NCBI GenBank assembly: GCA_021234155.1
Contig: JAJEKV010000002.1
Location: forward strand, 36,495,107-36,559,106
Length of the DNA: 64,000 nt
Direction: 5' to 3'
Origin: Isoetes taiwanensis
Lineage: Eukaryota > Streptophyta > Lycopodiopsida > Isoetales > Isoetaceae
This document shows positions 33,000 through 44,099 of this stretch, in pieces. Made by a program: the position numbers and the translations under genes. A model generated the notes under the pieces. That model ran no database searches. It was not told where the DNA came from and worked only from the letters and a program-made list of their open reading frames with translations. The first letter of the stretch is position 1. The number at the start of each line of letters is the position of its first letter.

Positions 33000-35946
33000 T
33001 GAAGAAAAGGAGGAAGGGTTTCTGAGGGCTGAAAGCCATCTCTGTTCGAAAGTGATCCTCACGGGAGGAGGATCGCACCATTATGGTATCGCCAATGAGA
33101 TCCCGGGCGTGTTTGAAGAGCAGTGAGGAGTGTTGTGGCCAAGGGCAGGATCTGCATCAATAAGAAAGCGAGATCGCACCATATCTTCAAGGGGCAGATG
33201 GGCTCCCGAGAAATGTCTTAACGACATTCCATGAGGAGGCAGTGTCCGAGGCCAAAGGCACCGACACCGCATTCGGATTGCGCGGAAAAATGGGACGCCG
33301 CCGATTTAAGGAGCCGAGCAAAATGCATTTGAGAGCAGCACAAAAACTCGCTTGAAGATGGATCAAGGATCGTGAGGTGGTGGCATTCTCAAGAAGGTGT
33401 CAAGACCATGAAGCGCATCCGCCGGCCGCTGCCAACCACGCCATTAGCAATATAGATCCAATTCGTGGTGGTATCCGAGTGGCACCTTCTTCCCAATGTG
33501 AGCGGGCGAACAAAAACGCGGATCCCACCGAGATCCGGCCGAGATCCGAGGTGGAGTCCATCCGCATGACCATCCATGACCTTGGTCCAAAAGGGGCGCC
33601 AATCAAAAAGTCAGAACCTGGGGCGTGGAGGTACGCCCGTGGGAAGCATAGGGAGAAGGAACCATGCCCGTGGGCGGGGTTCTTGGCTGTCTCCTGAATT
33701 GACCGACAAGATCCCATCAAGAGCTTGACACCAACGACCCCAAAGAGAAGCAGAGAGTTGAGAGTTGACAGGAGGGCTATCCCATCCCGTGGGGACCGTC
33801 TTGCTATCCAACAGAGCCCGTAATTGATTATAACCTGCGAGGTGCTGCATATAAATTTGTGCATAGGGAAGATCCTCGGATGTCCTAGATACTTCCTTTA
33901 TCATTGCGGCCGCTTCCCTTGCTAGAGAGATAAATGATTGGCAAGCTCGTGCATGTACCCCTCGATGAAGAGTGTGGGTCCGGAAAGCATGATCCGCAAG
34001 ATATGGATTGTTATCCCGAAGCAACCATTGCATAGTGGGGTCACCCCGAAAGAGTCCGGCGCGGCCCATCTCTAAGTGTTCCCGTGTATCACCCGCATAG
34101 AAATCATGAAATATGTAAGCCATGGGCTGAACAACTCAAGGTGATAAAGTCCGATCGGGCATGTTGTAGGAGATCAAAGACCAAAAGGGCACAGCATAAC
34201 CCTTTGTCTTCAATGGAGAGTTCTCGCCAACCAAGAAAATCTGCAAGGTTTCGGGGAATATCCACAGTCCATCCGCCGCATGCCACTTCGAAAAGGAAGA
34301 GGTGGCGCGCGAGCAACCACATAATCGCGATAGCAGGAAGGAACCGGGAAGTCAAAAGGCATTCTCGTTAATAATGGCGGTATGGCCGCAAGTTTTGCTT
34401 GAGCCTCATCGCCAGATCAATAGCTTGCTGCAGCCGTTGTTCAAGATCACGGATCCGGGTTGTCCTTTTCTAGCAAAGAAGCGTGATTGGTCACGGACCC
34501 GCTTCGAAAGTGTTGACTGGAGGAGGATTGCCCCGAGTATTGAGACGGGCACGGCAATCTCCGGGCCATCAAGAATCTTCGCTTTACGCACCTCCGTAAG
34601 CTGATCTTGAAGAGAGGTGAGCCGAGAGGTCTGTAGAAAGCCGAACCGCCAAGGAGGCAATTCGAGCGCCCCCGCCTCAGAAGGTTTTGAACTTGAGTGC
34701 TGAAATTTTCACAAAGTTCTGAGTACAAGGCGTTGAGCTTGGCAATATCTGCAAGGCCCTTGGTACCCGTGAGAGCTTTTGGACTTGGTGTGCTCCAATA
34801 AATTCTGAATTTCGATTGAGCCGAGCCCCGTGATCCGCAAGTTGGCCGACTTGATCCCGGCACTTTTTGAGATCCTCAGTATGAGCCCTGTAAGAGAGCT
34901 CCGTGCTTGTCTTGAAGTTTGGCCTCCAAAGTTGCAACTTGGGCAGTGGCAGCTTGAAGGTCCCGGTGTACCGCCTCAGAGGCCTCTAGTGCCATTTGAA
35001 CCCCGTTCATAAGAGCGTCTTGGGATTCTTGTAACTTGAGAACAGCAGTTTGAGCATCCTGCTGATACTGATACAACAACTGACGAGGGTGTTGTGGTGG
35101 TGGAGCCGGCTGTTGCCTGGTTTGTGATGTTTGGGAAAGATGGTGTGAACTGGATGGTGTAGCTGAGGAGGAGACAGTGACATGGGTGTGCGGATTTTGG
35201 ACATGACCAGTGGAAGAAGGGCGTGAAGTGCCAACTCGGTTAGTCTGTGGAAGGGACCGTTGAGTGGAAGTATGAGAATTTGGTGGTGTGGGAGGGAAGT
35301 AATGACGGATGAGGGCTTGAAGGTGGCCTCCCACAGAAACTTCAGAAATGGAAGTGGCACCCCGAAGGCGGTCCACTTCTTGGAGAAGACGATAGAACAT
35401 CAATTGGGGCCAATCTATGTGGTGGTTGGAGTGTGTAGCAGTGATGACCATGTTATAGAAAGGCTTATTGATATGGGTGTTCTTGATAGAATACCCAAGA
35501 ACTTGGCGCCACGTAAACTTAACAAAGGTTTCGTGAGGCTTGTCGATATTGGTCGACGATGCACATTGGCATGATAAGGAGGTGCACCAAACTCGCGGAC
35601 ATCTAGATCCCGTATGGCGCACCATGATAAACAAGGGGTTTGCAAGGGAATATGAAATACCTCAAAAATCAAATGTTGAGTCAAATGGTGGTGTCATCGA
35701 CCACAACGCTGGTGTATCCATGCGGGTCGTTAACGATATTGGCGATGAACCGCTTCTGCTGATCGATTTGGAGCCGAAGTTCCATTTGAGAGAATTCGTT
35801 AAAGCTTTTGTCGCTCCGGGCCGACTTCTTTATTTGGGCCAACAAGGGCTTCACGGAAAGTGGAGGCCAAGAAGGATACAGACTCAAAAAGAGCCGGATC
35901 CTTGGGAACAAGAGCTTGAAGTGTAGAAAATCTTGGTGCAGCCATG
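33000..35946 (-). pseudogene. Third ORF region of Ty3 element B, after integrase
   Basis: The minus strand starts at ATG 35946 (MAAPRFSTLQALVPKDPALF) and continues through shifting frames. These include 35634-34876, with FYNMVITATHSNHHIDWPQL, a proline/serine/threonine-rich tract and a C-terminal coiled coil (QDAQTAVLKLQESQDALMNG), and 34123-33400, with MAYIFHDFYAGDTREHLEMG. Domains in this position in Tat/Athila-type elements are annotated as envelope-like or putative plant transposon protein. The function is unknown. The coiled coil and proline-rich linker are seen directly. Confidence 0.5.
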
Positions 35947-36476
35947 GTAACGATTTGCGTAAACGAAAGAGTGATTCAAAGGCGAGGACGAAAAGCCAAG
36001 TACGGAGGACGGCGGCGCAGGAAACTAAAAGGTTTTAGGGCGCATAACCGGAGGCTTAAGAGGTATGATGAGGGCTTAAACCGAGCCGCTGATGGTGCCA
36101 AAAATAAAGATGCCAAGGAGTGTATTGAGAGGCAAAAATTTGGCTAAGTCCCCGAAAAACGTAAGGGAGAAGCAATGAACGGTGAGGATGAGACTTGAGA
36201 GAAGGATCGATGTGACAAAATAAAGGACACATATTAATTGTTGACGGGTATGAAAAGAAGCAAGGGCATTTAATGCGTGCAACTCGGGTGGGATATCATG
36301 AAAACGAATGTGTCGTGAGAGTACCACGCTAGTTTTAAGGGGCGGGAGAAAAGATTCTCAGTTTAGAAAGAGCCTTGCATTGCAAACACGTTGGCGAATT
36401 TCTGATTGGTCCACGTCGGCTAGCAGTTCCTCGGTTGGCTATATAAGACGAACCGGGAGGGAAGCGAAGACATCCG

Positions 36477-36743
36477 ATGGCGCTGAGCATGGCTGCTGCT
36501 GGTTTGAATGAAAATTGCACGATGCCCACCAATTGTCAGGAGTGGATCACCTGTAAAATGAACTGTCTGGATCTCTGGCGCTGCCACAACCGTGGCATTC
36601 GAATGGATGGCTGGTGTTCCGGGATGGCTGAACATCCCGACCCTATGACCAACGGGATGGAGGTGGTTCTGCATCTTCGCTGGGACCCTGAGCAGAACCT
36701 CTACTATCTCCTCCGCATCACCTCTGCTCCGAACCCGGAGTAG
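36477..36743 (+). CDS. Antisense ORF inside Ty3 element B, 88-aa Cys-rich protein
   Basis: This frame runs opposite to the element, between its integrase and third ORF. ATG 36477 is preceded by TATATAA (36440-36446) at promoter distance and an inverted CCAAT (ATTGG, near 36398). It ends TAG after CCGGAG. The product has six cysteines (positions about 14, 20, 26, 30, 36, 47), tryptophans, and a C-terminal part with EVVLHLRWDPEQNLYYLLRI. There are no stops or shifts, unlike surrounding minus-strand frames. Antisense ORFs at this site have been described in plant Tat-lineage elements. I do not recognise the protein. It has no signal peptide that I can see. Confidence 0.55.
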   Translation: MALSMAAAGLNENCTMPTNCQEWITCKMNCLDLWRCHNRGIRMDGWCSGMAEHPDPMTNGMEVVLHLRWDPEQNLYYLLRITSAPNPE

Positions 36744-36936
36744 AGGGTTTTTCCTCTTAGGTTTTTAGTAGATAGGGCTCTGAGCCCGTTTTTGTATCTA
36801 GGGCAGTGCCCATAGCGGAAATAGTCGGGCGCGGCCCGCGATTTTGTAAAAATTATCCACTATAATATAATATGCCGCCTTTCTAGTCACTTTCTGGTGT
36901 TTGCTTCTTGAACTCAGATCCTTTGTTGATTGTCGC

Positions 36937-38076
36937 TTACAGGTGATGAAATGTTTTGAGACGAAAACCATTAACCAATGTAGGTAATGGAGTGCCATCT
37001 AACTCTGCCAGTTGGAAAACGCTGGGTCTAACCACTTGAACAATTTGATAAGGGCCAAGCCAACGAAACTTGAGTTTACCCGGAAAATTTTTGTACCTGG
37101 AATCATAAAGAAGAACCAAATCGCCTTCTTTTTGAATGTTTTTGTCTTCGACGCTTGTCATGTAAAGATTTTTGCAACCGTTGTCCATGAAGAACACGAA
37201 TATAAGCATCCCTTCAAGTTCATCCAACTGCTCTAATTGATAGACCCTTTCTTTGAGTGCAAAGCAGTGGATTATGAGCAAGAGCCGCTGAAAAACGGAG
37301 TGTTGGAAGGATGTATTCAAACGGCATGAGAGCTTCCTGACCATAAACCAATTTAAAAGGAGTGTGACCGGTAGCAATCTTGAAACAAGTATTGTAGGCC
37401 CAAAGAACGATAGGGAAGTTTTGTGTGCCACCAGTGCGGAAGCGCCACAAATTTTCTTGAGAATGGTGACCAGAGTTTTGTTGGTGCTTTCGCCAAACCA
37501 TTACCTTGAGGATAGTAAGGTGTGCTCTTGTGATGATGTATCGAGATAATCCGTCAACTCCTTGATAGTATGATTGATGAAATGGACACCACGATCACCG
37601 ACCAGCTCCGTAAAGCAGCCGAATCGCGTGATAATTTGTTGATAGAGGACCCTAGCTGTGCTTGCTGCAGTGTTGTCTGGAAGTGCACAAGCTTCCCATT
37701 TGGTAGCGTGAAGTCGGTGAGAACCAGAATGTAACGGCAATGTGTGTGCCGCAGAGGATCTATAGGTCCCACAAAGTCCATTCCCCATTTGCTCGAAGGG
37801 AAGTGGCGCATGGCGACCGGTGTCAAGGGGAAGAGCCGCCACGGGCCGGGGCCCCACCACCGGCAAGCGCCACACGCGGCGGGCGGGCATGAGCATCTTT
37901 GAAGAGCGGGGCCAATAATACCCAAATAGAAGGATTTTGCGTGTCGTGGTGTCACCATGAAAATGACCACCACCTAGCCCTTGATGAGCTTCTAACAATA
38001 TCCGAACTTCATGAGGTAGAACACAAATACCGAAGGATGGTGTCCTTACCCTTTTGTAGAGATGTCCCGCAACCAT
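36937..38076 (-). pseudogene. Integrase of Ty3 element B
   Basis: Frames 38076-37501, 37973-37554 and 37501-36937 (minus) carry a zinc-binding region (HQGLGGGHFHGDTTTRKIL, GYYWP), the catalytic core with GMDFVGP and later ELVGDRGVHFINHTIKEL (D and E of D,D-35-E), then GHTPFKLVYGQEALMPFE and the C-terminal GPY module (GKLKFRWLGPYQIVQV). Integrase inserts element cDNA. Several one-base shifts separate the parts. Confidence 0.82.
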
Positions 38077-38329
38077 GGTGTAGTCACGACCTGTGCGGAG
38101 AAATTGATGGCGACGGGATTGTCGCTAAGTGAGAGAGCGCCTCGCCTTCCCTCGTGGAAGAGCACCGTGAGGAGGTACTGCTGAAAATCATGGAACCAAT
38201 GTGGTGTTGCCGTGACTAAAAAGAGCCGAAAGCATCGTGAAAGGCGCCCGAGACTCCAGTTGCGGGATCATCTGTGTGGATGCGTGAAAGATAATCCGGA
38301 TCTACATGAGATTTGCCGCCTTATGAACA

Positions 38330-39850
38330 ATTTCAAAAGGAGCAAATTCTTGAGAAGAAGGACCCAACGAAAGCAATGCGCCCGTGGGCGTGGACTTGTT
38401 GATCAAATAAAGGAGTGCTTGGTGGTCCACAAAGAACTTGATTTGACTGCCCAAAAGGTAGTGACGGAAGCGCTTGGACACGAAAAAATGAGACCCAAAG
38501 CTTCACGCCTGCGGCGGCGAATAGTTGCTCGCCAGAATTGAGTTTTCTGCTGGCGTAGCGATTTGGTTTGTCAGTGTGCGCATCATATTCTTGAGAAAGA
38601 ACAGCTCCAATAGCAAACGCCGAGACATCTACATGAACATGAAAGGGCTTGTCCCATTGAGGAGGAACAAGAACCGGTGCCTGAGTAAGCAAAAGCTTCA
38701 GCTGTTGGAAAGCAGCATCCGCCTGGGAATTCCAAGCCCAGGTGGATTCGTCACCCGTGAGTTTATGAATGGGATCTGCAATGGCTGCTAGTCCAGGTAT
38801 GAAGGTGGAGTAATAATTGACCTTACCCAGGAAAGAGCGTGTCTCCTTGATATTGGCTGGTGCTTGAGCCTTGAGCACAATAACCGATTTTGGCGGGATC
38901 TCGTGGTGATACCGCTTTGTCGACAACATGGCCTAACGTAACACCGTGAGGTGACACAAAAGGTGCATTTCTCAGGATTGAGACTAATGCCGGACTCATC
39001 ACATTTCTGGAAGACGAGTTCCAATTTATCCAAATGGTCAGCCATGGAACTGTAGGCAGAGAAGTCATCTTGAAAAATTTGCAAAAAGGGATTTTCCTTC
39101 ATGAAATCATGAAAAACTGAGAGCATGATGCGTTGAAACGTGGATGGAGAGTTTGATAATCCAAAAGGAACCACCTTGTAGGCAAAAAGTGCTTTACCGG
39201 GTGGTGAAAGTAGTCTTGAGTTGATCGATTCTTTGATTGAGATCCGATTGTAGCCGTAAAACCATCCATGAAGGAGTACATCTCATGTCCACCCACCTCT
39301 TCCTTAACCTGGTCTCCGTGAAGGGAAGTGGAAAATGATCACGCCCGCGGCCCCGATTGAGTTTCCGAGTAGTCCACACGCACGCCGGATCTTACCATTG
39401 TGTTTGAGGGCAATGACGATGGGGCTCACCCATTCGTAATGTTTGACCTCATAGATCAAACCCGCAGCAAGGAGTTTGTCAATTTCCGCCTTGACGCGAA
39501 AGCACGGTAATTAGGGTTGAGCCGGGTACTATCGCTGCTAAACCGGGTCGTGCATCATCGATTTGGTAGGAATGGTGAGTTCCCCAAGCTTTTGTTGATT
39601 CCCCAAGATCTCTGTAACTCCAAAGAAAATGTGTTTGAATTTTTGAATAGCAGACGGCCTGCACGATAAGGGGCCTAAGATTTGGCAAAGAATGAGGACA
39701 AAGTTGATTGTTGCCCACGCCCACGCATCTCGACCCGAGTCCTGAATATGGGGTATTACTTCCGGTATCCCGACAATGTGTGCGGGAGGTTGGAGCATAA
39801 CCGATGATGTGGCACTTTGCGGGTAAAAAGAGGGGTTGCCGAAGTTTCAT
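38330..39850 (-). pseudogene. Reverse transcriptase/RNase H of Ty3 element B
   Basis: 39174-38788 encodes VPFGLSNSPSTFQRIMLSVF and FLQIFQDDFSAYSS (the FQDD catalytic box). 38929-38333 encodes the connection and RNase H part: PANIKETRSFLGKVNYYSTF, FHVHVDVSAFAIGAVLSQEY, ASRKLNSGEQ. The parts are in different frames. Upstream frames 39850-39479 hold the fingers region. Function: copying element RNA to DNA and removing the RNA. Confidence 0.88.
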
Positions 39851-39905
39851 CCAAATAGGGTTGCTTCATGACAGCCGTGTACATCAACAGGGAGTTGCAG
39901 GAGGT

Positions 39906-40910
39906 TCAAGATCCGAAAAGTGATAAACACGTTGGATTCGGATTGCAAGGAGCCGTAAGGGTCAAGCAAAGCAACGGCATACCGTCCCGATCAAGAGTCA
40001 TTTCTCCCCAAGGATCGATATTCGGGTAGGATGACGTGAGGCGCACTCGCAGTGGAGCCTGAACTTGATAAATATTCTGAGCTTCTTCAGAATCTGTGTC
40101 TGAGAGAGAGGGTTCCGCATGTTCAACAGAAATGATCCTGCCTGTTTGCAAGTCCATGGTGGCATTGAGGTGACCATCAGTGATGACTAACTGGTCCGTG
40201 GCCCAGTAATGGATACTCTTTTGGCCCTGGCGGAGAAAAGGTCTCACCGACCAACATTTCATAGTCACCGGATCTTCGCCAGCTTTCCAAACTCCAAATT
40301 CCATGGGGAAGCGGAGATCACCGATGTTGATGTGAAGAAGAGGTGTGACGCCTTGAGGTCGCGTGATATGGCCATTAGCCAACTTGATGTCATATGGGGC
40401 ACGAAAGAGTTGTGTGATGCCCATTTGTTTGCGGAGTTTATCCGTGATGAGATTGACTGCGCTACCTCCATCTATTTGAACATGGTTGACTTGCTGATTA
40501 CCCACCGTGGCATGGACCGTGGGTGTAGAGGTAGCTACGTACCCAACTAAAACAGTTGGGAGTGGTAACTGGTCCTTGAGAGCAGGATAGAGTTTCAAAA
40601 TGGTTGCCAAGCTTAAAGGAATTTTGATCTTGGCTAGCTCCTCTTGGAGTTCTAGAGGCACATGAGAAAAAGGATCTGCTGGTTCCACTGGTGCTGGAGT
40701 GCGTGGTAGTGAAGCAGCAACTTCTTTGAGTAAGTCAACCTCTGCAGCAATATTGGGATACGTCTGAGAGCGTGGAGGTTGAGATGTGGAAGGTGTATCT
40801 TGTCTTTGTTGAGCTCTGGTGGTGGCATGAACATTTGCCAATGTGCGGCCTTCAGCAGCTTGCATGAGGTTCAAAATGCTTTGGCGAACTTTTGGCATGA
40901 CATGTGGCAT
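39906..40910 (-). CDS. Gag C-terminal/aspartic protease segment of Ty3 element B, 334 codons
   Basis: The longest intact frame of the element. The N-terminal 100 residues are low-complexity linker. The retropepsin signature VQIDGGSAVNLI lies around residue 150, with D as the catalytic residue, followed by a flap-like region (LANGHITRPQGVTPLLHINI). Homologous segment of copy A is broken and has G for the D. The frame probably continues from gag and into RT in the active element. Confidence 0.8.
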   Translation of the reverse strand: MPHVMPKVRQSILNLMQAAEGRTLANVHATTRAQQRQDTPSTSQPPRSQTYPNIAAEVDLLKEVAASLPRTPAPVEPADPFSHVPLELQEELAKIKIPLSLATILKLYPALKDQLPLPTVLVGYVATSTPTVHATVGNQQVNHVQIDGGSAVNLITDKLRKQMGITQLFRAPYDIKLANGHITRPQGVTPLLHINIGDLRFPMEFGVWKAGEDPVTMKCWSVRPFLRQGQKSIHYWATDQLVITDGHLNATMDLQTGRIISVEHAEPSLSDTDSEEAQNIYQVQAPLRVRLTSSYPNIDPWGEMTLDRDGMPLLCLTLTAPCNPNPTCLSLFGS

Positions 40911-40959
40911 GAGCTTCTCAAGTCGTGCAAAGTGAACCTTTTTTCGTCCTCATGAGGAA

Positions 40960-42530
40960 TGGTGTCAACCGCAAAGCGCAGGTTGCGTGCCATTCGAATA
41001 ATGGTCAAGGGGACGTGATGCCCGGTCTGGCGTGAAACTAAACCAACCCAATTTGACTACCGGACTGGAGGATTAAGTGCCTGAAAAATTTCCTCCTGTG
41101 CTTGTTGATCCAGCTGAGGTTGATTTGCTGGAGCTGGTTGATAGCGTGATTGCTGAGGCGCTCTTGGTGGCTTCTTAAGAACTGGTCTCGGGCCTTGTTT
41201 GCCATTAGCAATCCAGAGTTGGTAAGCCGTGAGGCGGACCGATGTGGTCTGACTTGTGCCGGGAAGTCGTACACGAACTTGTGGAAGTTGAGGACACGCC
41301 GCGTGGTATGACCCCATTCTTGACAAAGGATAACACCGAAGCTTTAGAAGGATCAAAAGGAGTACGTGGGTTGGGTCCCCGCTGTTGCCCCCGTTCTTGC
41401 TGATAGAGTTGAGTGGGTTGCACCTGAAGTGGTGGTCTGCTGATAGTGCGATTGTTGCTGAGGTGTGGTTTGCACTTGATAAACCATTTTGTTGCGGAAC
41501 GGTGTGGGATGAGTGCGAGTGCACTCTTCCGTGGCATGATTGCACATGTTGCATCGCTTGCAATGAGGCGGGCCATTGGTGGAGTTGCACTCATTTGCCA
41601 AATGGCCTTGGTATTTGCAAATATGGCACCAGATCTGACTGCGCTGTGGATTAGCGTGTTGAGGCTGAACAGCCGTCTGTGGAACCATGACAGGTGGAAT
41701 GAACGGGAGCTCCGTGGGCTCTTGTTGAAGTTCATTGAGTTGCTTGAGATGAAGTTGATCATCATCCGTGGTCCCATAATGAGACGTAAAAGCATTGAGT
41801 TAGCATTTCCGACCCCATAATGATCTTGTTTCCAATGGCTTTTGTTGGACATGAGCCATTGATGAGGAGAGCCACGCAGGGTGGTGGAAAAGATGTGGAA
41901 TTTCAGTTGAGGTTGCGCATGACCATTTAGGACAGCTAGAGCCTCAAATTCTTCCATGTGGGCCTGAGCACTTTGGTCTAAGGGTTTGCCTTTCGTGTTG
42001 CCAAAGGTGGGATAAGTCAGTTTCAGAGTCTGAAAGGTAGATGTGAAAGTGCTTGGCTGGACAGGAACAGTATAGTGAGGATATTGAGGTTGAGTTGGAT
42101 GTGGCATGGTGCCTGAAGGACCCTGATGAAGGGGTGACTGCGGTTGAGGAGCTTGAGCATTGGTTTTGAGATCTGTAAGGTTGTAAAACAGAAGGGCAAA
42201 GGGGAAATGTAGGGAAAGGATATTCCCCGGTAGGCTTAAAGAGACTTGTGGATATCCTTGCCCACCCGGGGGAGATGATGGTTGTGAAGGAAGAGGCGTA
42301 TGGCCTGAAGAATGATGGATGTAGGCATGTTCAGGTGTATGAAAGTACGGTTGAGAAGGTTGAGCCTGATAGGGCTCCTGATAGTGATGAGGTGAATGAG
42401 GTGACTGAGGTTGTGAGCAATGTTTGCACGCTTGGGGCGGGAACCGGACGAGACAGACACGAGGGGTTGGTGGCGCCGATCGAGCCCTAGACCAAGATGG
42501 CCTCCCTCTATGTCATAAGTAGATCCATAC
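40960..42530 (-). pseudogene. Gag of Ty3 element B
   Basis: It begins near 42530 (MYGSTYDIEGGHLGLGL) with a proline/histidine-rich N terminus, followed by a capsid-like domain (FTSTFQTLKLTYPTFGNTKG, LKFHIFSTTLRGSPHQWLMS). Two CCHC zinc knuckles follow: CHICKYQGHLANEC (about 41590-41632) and CKRCNMCNHATEEC (about 41530-41572). Frames shift several times. Gag forms the particle that packages element RNA. Confidence 0.8.
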
Positions 42531-42671
42531 ATGTCGCGAAACAGTTTCCCCGACGATGGCGGCCCCAAGCGAGAGGCCGTTCGAGAAAGGAGTTCTTCCG
42601 GGCGTGAAATTTCTACGCACATGGCGACATGTAAGAAAGTGGGATGGAATCAGACCCGCAGCATGCGATGG

Positions 42672-43248
42672 TGTTTGGGGTCCGGGTTCGGGACTCTCGA
42701 AGACAGCCCTCTGTGAGGACCCGTGGATCTAACAGAGAGTCCGGGGACTATGTCACGGATTTGCAAGAAGAGAAGAAGAAGAAGAAAACAGAACAAATGA
42801 GAGGAAAATGATAAGCTTCCTTGATATCAATGATGAACATACATGAGCTCTCGCAATAGAGAGAAGAACTGAAAGGAGACAAGACTCAAAACTCATCTAG
42901 AACTCATGTGCGAGCTCTAGTCATATATATAGTACAATGGCCTTGGGCCCAATATAGACACTCTGACTGATCTCGGTGCCGACTCCTGGAAGGAGGCCTG
43001 ATTTGCAGGAATGTGGGCGGTGCCTCTTGAAGTGCCTAGAATCATGCTGACGCTGACGCGGGCGGTGACGGGCCGTCACTTGTCTGAGCGGCGCCTCTTG
43101 ATAGGCTTTTGATCAAGCGGGTCTGGCCGCTTGGTCTTCTCTTTGAGCCTTTGATGGCTGACCCGTATCGACCGAGGATCATTGAGCTTGACCTCGGTCC
43201 GTGTCAGATACATGAATAGTCCCCGGGTACCAGAGGCACGGACTAACA
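42672..43248 (-). repeat. 5' LTR of Ty3 element B
   Basis: 577 bp beginning TGTTTGGGG and ending GACTAACA. The minus strand carries TATATATA (42923-42931) as likely promoter. The primer-binding site should lie just left of 42672; CGCATGCTGCGGGTC.. is present there but I could not match it to a tRNA with confidence. Confidence 0.9.
42923..42931 (-). promoter_or_regulatory. TATA box in LTR of element B
   Basis: An alternating TA run reads ACTATATATATGAC on the minus strand, conserved in all three LTR copies (also near 5268 and 32663). It is the likely start-site element of the retrotransposon. Confidence 0.5.
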
Positions 43249-43253
43249 CCACG

Positions 43254-43705
43254 CCCTGAATCTGTGCGGATTTCCAAAGATCGGGCCTTCTTTTGGGTAA
43301 TGCTGCATGTGCACCCTGAGGGTCGTATAGCTGTTGCAAGTATTGCCTCCACTGCTCGGGAGTGATGTTCCCTGTGGGCTGTACTGGCTTTTTAAGAACC
43401 CTTCGCCAGAAGGTCCTGGGGTGACGTTCCAGGAGATAAAACATTTCCCTTTGATGTGCTGCAATGTACCTGGCTTTCTTAGCTTTAAGGAAGACGCGGT
43501 ACTGTCTGACTGCATGTGGGCGTAAAGCAGGGTCTGTGACTTGGCAGAGCCAGCGTTTGTGTTCCTTGCACTCTGCATCAAACCATTGATTACGTGGGAA
43601 GGTTGTGTTCCTGGAGGTCCGTCGCGGGCGGCTTATCCCAAAGCATCTCTCTGCCGCAGTCCTAAGCACATCAGTCAGCCGGGCTGTATGAAGTTCAATT
43701 GACAT
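43254..43705 (-). pseudogene. LINE copy 1, segment upstream of RT
   Basis: An open minus frame reads QWFDAECKEHKRWLC, then KAKKARYIAAHQREMF, then WRRVLKKP..NITPEQWRQYL. This W-x-D-x-E-C...K pattern is the usual linker between endonuclease and reverse transcriptase in LINE ORF2. It continues directly into 32404 once Ty3 element B and one CCACG are removed. The element is 5'-truncated near 43705; endonuclease is absent. Confidence 0.8.
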
Positions 43706-43724
43706 GGATACGAAATTTGCTTAC

Positions 43725-43800
43725 CTTGGACGACCTCTCTTCTTTACTATTGTTTCATCTTGGATACCTTGTTCTTCGACATTATGGCCTTCGAGCTTCT
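43725..43800 (-). CDS. AT-hook exon next to LINE copy 1 (Helitron D copy 1)
   Basis: The minus-strand frame ..VEEQGIQDETIVKKRGRPR ends at donor GTAAGC (43724-43719), in the same phase as the 81-nt AT-hook exons at 25647 and 29909. The next exon across the LINE is 30263-30088. This supports 43706 onward being the 5' side of Helitron D, split by the LINE. The upstream exon border is uncertain. Confidence 0.4.
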
Positions 43801-44042
43801 CAACACTTTTAATAGATCATTAAAAGTAAGACAAAGGCATTCCATTACCAAGTTTTTATCAATAATGCTTTCATTCAACCAAGTTTTGTGTGTGAACTTC
43901 ATCAACAATCTGAAACATGAGATAATGGCATGCATTATAGAATCGAATTGTTGTAAGGAACTCTAGTTTATACAACAATTTACTTACACATTTTGCCATT
44001 TTAATTTACCTACTTGTTTTTGTTATATATACAAGAAACTTA

Positions 44043-44068
44043 TCGTGGCGGCCTATCGGCCGCCGCGA
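44043..44068. repeat. GC-rich perfect hairpin
   Basis: TCGTGGCGGCC, loop TATC, then GGCCGCCGCGA: 11-bp arms with one wobble in AT-rich surroundings. A hairpin near a 3' end is a Helitron hallmark and this lies downstream of Helitron E, but no CTRR end follows at the expected distance, so assignment is open. Confidence 0.45.
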
Positions 44069-44099
44069 ACGTTTCTCTTCACCAACTCATCTATACGTG

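Larger units (their letters stand above)
32410..43248 (-). mobile_element. Complete Ty3/Gypsy retrotransposon B (10.84 kb)
   Basis: Both LTRs are present (32410-32977 and 42672-43248), with TG...CA ends except that the left copy has lost its first T. The 5-bp target duplication CCACG lies at 32405-32409 and 43249-43253. On the minus strand the order is 5' LTR, gag, protease, RT/RNase H, integrase with GPY motif, a further ORF region, polypurine tract, 3' LTR. The insertion site is the coding region of a LINE. The extra region between integrase and 3' LTR (about 4 kb) and an antisense ORF recall the Tat lineage of plant Ty3/Gypsy elements. LTRs differ at many positions, but some of those may be read errors. 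Confidence 0.93.
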
